From: Chromera velia
Taxonomy: Eukaryota > Sar > Chromeraceae
Direction of reading: 5' to 3'
Length of the DNA stretch: 11,411 nt
NCBI GenBank assembly: GCA_018398765.1
Contig: JAHBMJ010002465.1
Coordinates: 1 to 11,411, forward strand
The position numbers were made by a program, and so were the translations under genes. Of the stretch, positions 1-6,674 are shown piece after piece. Under the pieces are notes generated by a model. It had not been told where the DNA came from. It made no database searches and was given only the letters and a program-made list of their open reading frames with translations. Position 1 is the first letter of the stretch; each line of letters opens with the position of its first letter.

Positions 1-1
1 C

Positions 2-1977
2 CCAGCCATACCGCCCCCGGCAGTCCTCCCTCCCCAAAAACAGCTCTCAGCCGTCACCTCTGTACACACCCCCGCCTCCCCGCTCCCGCACCACGTAGGT
101 ATCCCCACGAGTCCCCCCGTCATCCGCACGGTCATGGCCTCTCCTCCTCCAATTCAGGTACAGCCTTCTGTCCTTCCGATGCCGACAGTGACCGCCCTTC
201 CACCCCCCTCTCCCCCCCGCGTGAACCTCGCCCCCGCCCCCCCTGTCCGCGTGGTCCAGGTTGACAACGAAGGCAGCTGCTGGGTGGGGAGGAAGCTGAA
301 GGTGCACGTGGACACGGTGCTGGACGTGCCGGCAGATCTCCTCATGGCAGAGGGGGTCAGGGAGAGGGAGACTCTGCTCTTCAGTGCCAATGTCCGGTCC
401 GTCAGTCAAGTCTCCCATGCAATTTCAATGAGTGCATGTGTGATCGTGCAATCCTTCGATGTTCACCGGATTGTATCTATGAATTCTGATCAGAGGTCAG
501 TGAACTTGAATGTCGTGTGCCCTCGCTACGATCATGTGATTCTCCTTGCTTGTGCTTTCCTCTCTCTCTCGATCTCTCTCTCTCTTTCCATGCAGGTACC
601 CCGACACTCTAGACGACCCCGCGAGACGGACGGGAGAAGTGCGTGCTCTGTGGACCCTCTCCAAGGGCGCCGCCATCTCACAGAGACAGGCGCAGGCAGG
701 GACCCTGAGGAGTCTCCGTATGGGCTCAGAGGGCATTCGCAGGGCATCTGAGTGGGTGGAAGCAGAGGACGACAGCGAAGATGAAGATGGAGCAACACTG
801 AGAGGGTTCCGTTCCGAGCTAAGACACTCAGTCGGGGGTCGTCGAAGCTTCCTGAGCAGGAGCAGGAACACAGTCGCCTCTGCACACCCGCAGCCGAGGT
901 TTCCCAGAGCGTCGCAGGCAGGCCTCGCCGAGTCTCTGGATGAGCCTCTGGGCTTTCACGAGAGATCGACCTACGCCCTGTCGTGTGTTCTCAGACAGCA
1001 CATTGACATGCCTATCCGTCTGGAGTGTCAGGTCTGTTCCTGTTCATCTTATTCAATTAAGGTTTTCACACACAGGCACAAAGAAGAAACATGTGAAGCG
1101 AGGACAAGCCTGACACGTGAAAGAAGACTAACCCATTTTTCGAAAAAGACATTGCGGTCGTTTAGATACGACTGTTCATCTTTTCCAACAAAAACAGTTC
1201 CGATCCCAGCCACCAAGCAAAGAGATGTCCTTCCTGATATGTTTTGGTTTCTTTTCTCTCCTCATGGTGGCCTGTTCTTCTTTGTACGGCTTGTACGCGT
1301 GTGCAGTCCCTCCTTTTCCAATTCCGTGCTCTCTCTCTCGAAAAAAAAAAAAAGATATGAATGTGAGAGTGTAGGTGTGCGTATGAATGTAAGTATGTAT
1401 ATGTGTGCAGCGTCTTCTTTTGCAAATCTGGGTGAGGGGAGCAGAGAGCGGCGTAGAGGTCCTTCTAGGCGAGGCTGCGATTCCCCTGGCCACCCGAGTG
1501 GACGGGAGGGACGAGGGCGGCAGGAGGAGACAGACTTTCCAGTCCTTCAGCCACACGACGCTGCAGCACTACCCCCTGAGGTTCACGGGAAGAGACGGGG
1601 GCGACTTCCGGGACTGGCATTGGCAACAGAGTGAGTAAGTTTATCAACATGGAACGGGGATCGGAAAGGAGCTGATGAATGGACGGCTTAGAATAGCGGT
1701 GACACCAGCACTTTTTTTTACCTGCCGCATTTGTTGGCATCAAGAGCGAGGAAGAGGGGCCAGATGTCCTTGATGCCGAGACCATTACTTCGCCTCTCTC
1801 TGCAGACTAGACGCGATGTCAGTCTGCTGATTTTTGCGTCCATGCCTGCTCCTTTGTTTAGTTTTAAGTCGTACGTTTAGTTTTGAGTCGTGTGAAATTT
1901 CTGAACATTATTTCTTTGTCTGTTTTGCAGTTGGACGAGTGGCTGCTGGCGTCGAGATGCCTCCCTTGAAGCCTTGA
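2..1977 (+). CDS. 3' part of a split gene; proline-rich protein with a possible C2-like domain (partial)
   Basis: I reconstruct four exons: 2-396, 596-1031, 1411-1630 and 1931-1977 (stop 1975-1977), giving about 365 visible residues. The frame is open to the left edge, so the start lies outside the window; the ATG at 134 is internal to this open frame. Exon phases match (2, 0, 1). Residues 1-75 are proline-rich and low complexity. Then come beta-rich stretches (GRKLKVHVDTVLDVPADLL, then LLFSANVRYPDTLDDP across the first junction), a long Ser/Arg/acidic insert, and a second beta-rich block (IRLECQRLLLQIWVRG, then VEVLLGEAAIPLA). The alternating hydrophobic pattern and the LLGEAAIPL ending resemble a C2 domain, a family that binds membranes or partner proteins. 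That assignment is inference from pattern only. The first donor (GTCCGT) is weak by general standards but recurs elsewhere in the window. The last exon is the least certain; without it the frame stops at 1636-1638. Confidence 0.55.
397..595 (+). other. intron 1 of the C2-like gene
   Basis: The donor is CG|GTCCGT and the acceptor is CATGCAG|G, preceded by a TC-repeat tract at about 559-587 that serves as the polypyrimidine tract. Removing it joins the upstream frame to the 596-1031 frame in phase 2. Reading through instead hits a stop at about position 749 and abandons the coding-like downstream frame. The acceptor is convincing; the donor was chosen by phase. Confidence 0.55.
1032..1410 (+). 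other. intron 2 of the C2-like gene
   Basis: The donor is CAG|GTCTGT and the acceptor is TGTGTGCAG|C. Exons on both sides are in phase 0. The 379-base intron is T-rich, with a poly-A run at about 1341-1353 and TATG/TGTG-rich sequence before the acceptor. It holds no feature beyond simple sequence. Confidence 0.65.
1631..1930 (+). other. intron 3 of the C2-like gene (terminal)
   Basis: The donor A|GTGAGTAAG is close to the general eukaryotic optimum. The preferred acceptor TTTTGCAG at 1930 follows a T-rich tract. A second acceptor, CTCTCTGCAG ending at 1805, is equally well formed but would give a stop two codons later. Either choice ends the protein close by, so the C-terminus is uncertain by some 15 residues. 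Confidence 0.5.
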
Positions 1978-2849
1978 AGGAATGTGAAGGCATCCGTCTG
2001 AGTTGAGATACCTTCATTGGAGTCTGGATGTCAAAGCTGGGGCATACCAGTCTGGTCATTTTGCATGAGAACACGCTGGAAAAGTGGTTGTTGTAAGCTG
2101 TTGCTTGTATTACAAAAACCCTGCGTTCCTTCCTCTCATCAGTCATGAGCCTGTTTGTACACTGAATTCTGCTACAGCGGCAAGAAATCCGCTATGGAAT
2201 TTAGCCGTAAAAATCGCTGCGGCCCATATGAATCATGATACGATGTACATGCACATTAATCACATATATATATAGACTATATATAATATAGTTTATAACT
2301 CTAGCTACTACTATAACCTTATTTTTTTTATGAGTTTTTAAATATATTTGGCTTAATTTTGCATGGGTATGAGTCCCACTGTGTGACATTAATTAAACTA
2401 ATCTTAGTTGTAGTTTTAGTTCCATATTACTCTGACACTACTGCTATATAGTCACGGTGGATAGCTTTAACATCATCTTATTTACTACATATAGCATAAT
2501 AGTGATAACAATACTAGTAGAATTATTAATAACATGATTGCATGCTAGCATTCAAGTTATTGCTTCTACTACATTGATAGTTAGCATTATTATCAACTTT
2601 ATGGGCAAAAGTCTGACACATGCAACTTGATATGATGCAAGGCCCTGTGTGCTATTAAAAAACTGCTTTATGCTTAGCTTTATGCATATCTTCAGTATAC
2701 TACCCCCTTTGTACTAATGTTATCGCTCAAAACTAGCTCTAAAGCTCTAGCAAAGGCGCTACTAGCTTATGTATATATTGATGTAAAGCTAACTAGTGCC
2801 AGATAAACTAATTATGTTACTAATAGCCCCAGCATTTTTCAATCAAGTC
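1978..2849. other. convergent intergenic region, AT-rich in its right two thirds
   Basis: This separates the 3' ends of two convergent genes and should contain both 3' UTRs and poly-A sites. From about 1978 to 2230 composition is ordinary. From about 2230 to 2850 it drops to about 18-43 percent GC in the lines I counted, with TATATA runs, poly-T tracts and stops in all frames, so it is not coding. CTAG and TAGC/GCTA words are over-represented. No canonical AATAAA stands out for either gene, and I found no transposase remnant or terminal repeat. Confidence 0.7.
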
Positions 2850-5800
2850 TTATAAAAAAATCGTTTTGGCTTTTAATCCTGCATCTTGCAAATCAGAGAG
2901 ACTGAGTCGCCACTTCAGCAGACGAGATATTCGAGACGGTCTCTTGAAGACTCCTCTGCTTGAAAAGTCAAGGTAGAAACCTTGTACACCCCTACTATGT
3001 CCTCTATCGCCTGACGCAACGACTCCCTCACAAATTAACACCTCTTGTGGAATCACGTAGAGGAATCGATGACTCTCGCATTCTTTTGCAGCCGCGTTTG
3101 GATCAAGTTGGTTGGCATCATTTAACGAAACTGTGGTGAGTCGCTTCTTTGAGTCATGGGACAGGCGGCTGGAGTTACGAGGAGGTCCCACGAGAAGATA
3201 ATCAAAATCATGTTCTTCGTAGGGTCTCCGTTTCTTGCACACCATTTTGCACGACTTCACAAATGCTATACCTGGCCATGCTTGGCTTTGCGAGGTCCAA
3301 ATAGCGCTTTTTAACTGCACTTTTCGAAACGACTGAGCGGACAAGCCGGAGGGTCGAATCTCTATGTCGTGGGGGTCACAAGGCCAAGGTGCCTCTCGGA
3401 CATCGATTCCTCCTGGAACATGTTCAAATAATTCAAGACAATTTTGAAGCATTCTCCATTCAGCAAGGTGATTAGGACTCAGCTGCGTTTGGAGGGTGCG
3501 GAGGCTGTAGAGCTGGTAAGGGCCCTGAGCTTTCCTGGCATCTTGCCAAATGCAAAGCAGTACCCGGCCAACATGACGACCAGAGGGACTGTGATCTACG
3601 AAGCTGCACCTGCTTCCCTCATTATCGTGCTTTCCCCCTTCAGTAATTGCTAGCCTTCCCGGATGCTTCAAATGCTCGAAACACTCATCCGAAAAAAGCC
3701 AGACCCGCTGCCCCTGATGAACCCCCCCCTCCTCAACATCTCTTTCGAATGAGATGCAAATAACAGGAACTCCCCTGTAACCACGAACATTGTAGAAGTG
3801 CCATACAGGTGACCAGTTGTTCGGTCGGTTTCTTGTCCTTTGACCAGTCGACTTTGTTTGCACGGGCAACCACAGGTCTTCAGTGCTACCGAAAGGTCGC
3901 ACCGCGAGGTCAGCTCTTGCAAAATGGGGAAGAGGGATGAGGGGCTCCTCGAGCCCGTCAAAGAATTCGGTTGGGCGGAAGCTCTGTCGGAGCAGCTCAA
4001 TGGCAGCTCTTTCAACAGCATAGAGATCACGAATAGAGAGTTTGTGCTGGTTTTCGGAGAACGTAGACTTACATTCTGTTCCTGCTGAGTCCGAGACTCG
4101 GTCCACGGGACCTGACAAGGAACAATGAGACCCGCTTTGGTCGATCGGGGGATCTTCTTTCTGCGATGATGGATGACTGTTTCCTTTCACCATTGCGTCT
4201 GTGCGGGTCTCACTTACACCGCACCGCTGCGGCGCAGGTACAGGGCGTGCCTGCCACTTTTCATACTTCTGGTAGGTAGCAAGGCCTCTGCGGCTTTCCC
4301 CATACAAAATCTGGGCAACGCGCTGTCCCGCGACCTCAGGGGCAGACGTGTCCAAACGCCAGCCAACGAGGCGCAAAGGGCGAAAACCGCGTTTCAACCG
4401 TGAATCAGTCTCGAAGTCGAGACGAAAACTCTTGACGCCTTTGATTTTCTGATTTTCAGATGCTACGACACCTTCCCGGACAAGTGCGGCTACTGGAATG
4501 AAGTAGAAGTATCGCCATCGCTGCTCATCAGGGGTGGGACTCGCCGTGTGCGAGTTTTTGATGGTGAAGAGACGCTTGTTTTGGGGTTGGCTCACAAGGA
4601 GAAAGTCAAAGTCGCCTTCGTCATACGGAAGAAATCGTGACCCACGCATTTTTGTTACATGAATGTATCCAAGACCCCGTCGGGCCCGGTCCCAGCTGGC
4701 ACTCTTCAGCTGGACCCTCTGCCACCTCATGTCGGGGGACCTGGGGCACCGAAGCTCAATGTCGTGCGGAAGGACTGGGGAGACAGCTTCTCGCATCTCC
4801 AATCCTCCCGGAACATGGCTAAACAGCTCACGGCATTTCTGAAGCATGGTCCATTCTGCAAGATGGGCACGACTCAATTGGGTCTGCAATGCTTGGATGC
4901 ACTGCAACTCGTACGGACCTTCACCTGCTCTTGCTTCCACCCACGCTCGAAGCAACGCCTTTCCGGTGTGGTAGAATGACGGAGACTGGGGGTCAAGTGT
5001 GCATCTTCTGTCTTTTGTGTCATATTTTCCTCCTTCTGTAATGCGCAAAGTTCCCCTTAGGTCGCCAAAGCAACCCTCGCTGAAAAGCCAGACTCGGGGG
5101 CTTTGCTGCTGTTGTGCAACGTTCGCTACGGAAACACACAAAATGGGCATACCGTGGTAGCCACGCACAGCAGAAAATTCCCAGAAACGTGATCTGCTAC
5201 CATCAGAATGGTTCTTTGCCAAGTCTCTCCCCCCCGACTCAACTGTCGTTGACTTGACTTGTATCGGGAGCCATAGATCGTCTTTGCACCCTGCGGGGCG
5301 CACAGCCAGATCAGCCCTTGCAAAAAGGGGAAGCGGCATGGAAGGCTCTTCTAGTCCCACAAAGTCAGCCGTTGTTGAGAAAGTTTTTCGGAGCAGCATG
5401 ATTGCAAATCGCTCCACATCGTGAGTGCTGTGAAAGGGATGCGGGCAGTGAGAGGGGCGGTCAATGTTCTCGAACCCTTCGACTTGGTCGCAGGAAGTAT
5501 TGGAACGAGCGAGGGCAGACTCTTCTGCTGTGTTCAAGGGAACGAAGGTCGGTTGCCCCCCATGTGGCCGTCGCACGGGTGTGTTCGTGAGAGAAGCAGA
5601 CTCTCCACTATTGCACCACTCTCTATTGCAAGGGATAGTGCCAAATTGCTTTGACGCCAGATGTGTGGGGTATGATGTCGGAGGCTTAGCCACTGGGGTT
5701 GAGAAAAGTGTATTTGTCTGAGCTTTGCGACGCAGCAATTCAGGTAGCTGTGCGGGCAGATTTGCAACAGCACCGAGACCATGTCCGTAACTCTTGTTTT

Positions 5801-5888
5801 TGCAAGCCGAAAATGCCTTAATGTTCAAGCGACGAAAAAGCAGCTGACGTGTCTTTCGTTCCGCGTGTCTCTCGAAAAAGATTTTCAT
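2850..5888 (-). CDS. intronless protein with four PD-(D/E)xK-nuclease-like modules
   Basis: A single 1012-residue ORF; an in-frame stop at 5913-5915 lies upstream and the ATG at 5888 is the first start after it. Residues 1-150 are a divergent Ser/Pro-rich, basic N-terminal region. Residues 155-512 and 622-998 are two diverged copies of one domain, joined by a polar linker. Each copy holds two modules. Each module has a helix with a conserved Glu (E159, E345, E626, E810), a GLE/GG turn, a core Asp (D193, D376, D660, D841), then exactly 16 residues to Q-x-K-S (Q210/K212, Q393/K395, Q677/K679, Q858/K860). E...D...(E/Q)xK is the signature of the PD-(D/E)xK nuclease fold, and some families of this fold carry Gln in place of the Glu. 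Modules 2 and 4 continue with YxExDFDxLLV and an IP strand, as in some group I intron endonucleases. The fold assignment is inference; activity, substrate and cellular role are unknown. It lacks introns, unlike both neighbours. Confidence 0.8.
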   Translation of the reverse strand: MKIFFERHAERKTRQLLFRRLNIKAFSACKNKSYGHGLGAVANLPAQLPELLRRKAQTNTLFSTPVAKPPTSYPTHLASKQFGTIPCNREWCNSGESASLTNTPVRRPHGGQPTFVPLNTAEESALARSNTSCDQVEGFENIDRPSHCPHPFHSTHDVERFAIMLLRKTFSTTADFVGLEEPSMPLPLFARADLAVRPAGCKDDLWLPIQVKSTTVESGGRDLAKNHSDGSRSRFWEFSAVRGYHGMPILCVSVANVAQQQQSPRVWLFSEGCFGDLRGTLRITEGGKYDTKDRRCTLDPQSPSFYHTGKALLRAWVEARAGEGPYELQCIQALQTQLSRAHLAEWTMLQKCRELFSHVPGGLEMREAVSPVLPHDIELRCPRSPDMRWQRVQLKSASWDRARRGLGYIHVTKMRGSRFLPYDEGDFDFLLVSQPQNKRLFTIKNSHTASPTPDEQRWRYFYFIPVAALVREGVVASENQKIKGVKSFRLDFETDSRLKRGFRPLRLVGWRLDTSAPEVAGQRVAQILYGESRRGLATYQKYEKWQARPVPAPQRCGVSETRTDAMVKGNSHPSSQKEDPPIDQSGSHCSLSGPVDRVSDSAGTECKSTFSENQHKLSIRDLYAVERAAIELLRQSFRPTEFFDGLEEPLIPLPHFARADLAVRPFGSTEDLWLPVQTKSTGQRTRNRPNNWSPVWHFYNVRGYRGVPVICISFERDVEEGGVHQGQRVWLFSDECFEHLKHPGRLAITEGGKHDNEGSRCSFVDHSPSGRHVGRVLLCIWQDARKAQGPYQLYSLRTLQTQLSPNHLAEWRMLQNCLELFEHVPGGIDVREAPWPCDPHDIEIRPSGLSAQSFRKVQLKSAIWTSQSQAWPGIAFVKSCKMVCKKRRPYEEHDFDYLLVGPPRNSSRLSHDSKKRLTTVSLNDANQLDPNAAAKECESHRFLYVIPQEVLICEGVVASGDRGHSRGVQGFYLDFSSRGVFKRPSRISRLLKWRLSLSDLQDAGLKAKTIFL
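2895..4025 (-). repeat. domain copy B (modules 3 and 4) of the nuclease-like protein
   Basis: Codes for residues 622-998. Module 3: VERAAIELLRQSF, FARADLAVRP (D660), LWLPVQTKST, VRGYRGVPVICISF, RVWLFSDECF. Module 4: LAEWRMLQNCLELF, HVPGGIDVRE, PHDIEIR (D841), KVQLKSAIW, PYEEHDFDYLLV, LYVIPQEVLICEGVV. The copy is very similar to A in motif blocks but uses different synonymous codons, so the duplication is old. Confidence 0.85.
4353..5426 (-). repeat. domain copy A (modules 1 and 2) of the nuclease-like protein
   Basis: Codes for residues 155-512. Module 1: helix VERFAIMLLRKTF, then FARADLAVRP (D193), then LWLPIQVKST, then VRGYHGMPILCVSV and RVWLFSEGCF. Module 2: LAEWTMLQKCRELF, then HVPGGLEMRE, PHDIELR (D376), RVQLKSASW, PYDEGDFDFLLV and YFIPVAALVREGVV. 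It aligns with copy B along its whole length. Confidence 0.85.
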
Positions 5889-6674
5889 CGCAATCAGAAA
5901 TTGAAAGATCTCCTACATGTTCTGTCGTGATCTCTGACTTCCCTTGTCTCAAGCAGACGTTGACAATGACAAGCCACTTATATATCGAAACCCAAGTCTG
6001 CATGTGCAACGCTTCGTTGCCGACAAACTCGTTCCGTCGAAGATTCTTGCACACCTGGGAAGGATCTACTGTACACGAGACTTTCTCTTTTCCAACATAT
6101 TTCAGTACTGGTATTTCTGCAGCTTGCAGATTCGCTGGAGGTTATATCTATGCATCTACTATGCATGTATTCATGATGGTATATATTCAAGAGAGATATC
6201 GAGAATCGAGATTGAGTTAGTTGGATGTTAGTTGGACATCCTATACACTACTGCATGAGGACCGAGATGCATGTTGCACATATGTTGCACAGTTGCATTG
6301 AGCATGCATGCAAGATTATAGGTCGGTCAGGCTCCGCGCATGCGGCTCCCTAAGCCTGGGCTCCGCGCGCGCTCAGTCTGCGACATTCTGCAAGCAGACG
6401 CCTACGTAAGAGATTCCGAGCCACTGAGCATCACTGAGCCGCATATGTATCGATAGAAAGAGCGCACGCATCAAGGGCTGCAGTCTTTGAGAGCAGTTGA
6501 CAAAAACGTGTCAAGAAGCCCTGAGTTCTGAAATGGAGATGGACGACGGGTGCTGGTGTCTGTGTTTGATTTCTCTTTCGGGTCGCTTCTGAGACGGGAG
6601 TTTTCAGGGGGAAGTGCAACAGTAGTGCGAGAGAGAGCTTTTCTGCCCGTGAGGCAACAAGAGGGGGGAAAAGA
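5889..6674. promoter_or_regulatory. divergent intergenic region, presumed promoters of the nuclease-like and dynamin-like genes
   Basis: The two flanking genes point away from each other, so both promoters and 5' UTRs should lie here. No TATA or initiator element can be assigned with confidence. Visible structure: ATGTTGCACA twice at about 6269-6291, a GCATGCATGC palindromic stretch near 6302, and GGCTCC three times at 6330, 6344 and 6359. Short ORFs of 95-123 codons over 5849-6231 show no recognisable protein and are probably chance. The frame leading into the dynamin start has a stop at 6567-6569 and no ATG between it and 6675. Confidence 0.5.
6330..6368. repeat. GGCTCC / GGCTCCGCGC short direct repeats
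   Basis: GGCTCCGCGC occurs at 6330-6339 and 6359-6368, with a GGCTCC core at 6344-6349 between them, so the cores are 14 and 15 bases apart. The block is GC-rich between AT-richer flanks and overlaps the palindrome CGCATGCG. It may be a factor-binding cluster; that is inference. Confidence 0.5.

Noticed and set aside
546-1634. Continuous 362-codon plus-strand ORF as one exon
   Set aside because: Only 596-1031 looks coding. The start lies in a TC-rich intron, and after 1031 the reading passes through T-rich and poly-A sequence. Splicing at 1032-1410 gives a better protein in another frame.
2174-2196. Hairpin AGCGG...CCGCT in the 3' region
   Set aside because: A five-base stem with an eight-base loop is expected by chance and has no supporting context.
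5849-6231. Overlapping ORFs of 123 and 95 codons upstream of the dynamin gene
   Set aside because: The first overlaps the start of the nuclease-like gene on the other strand. Neither has domain features, and the composition looks like intergenic sequence.
2201-6440. The nuclease-like gene as a DNA transposon with terminal inverted repeats
   Set aside because: I compared the flanks by eye and found only a short CATATG-centred similarity near 2227 and 6442, too short and palindromic to count. No transposase motif is present.
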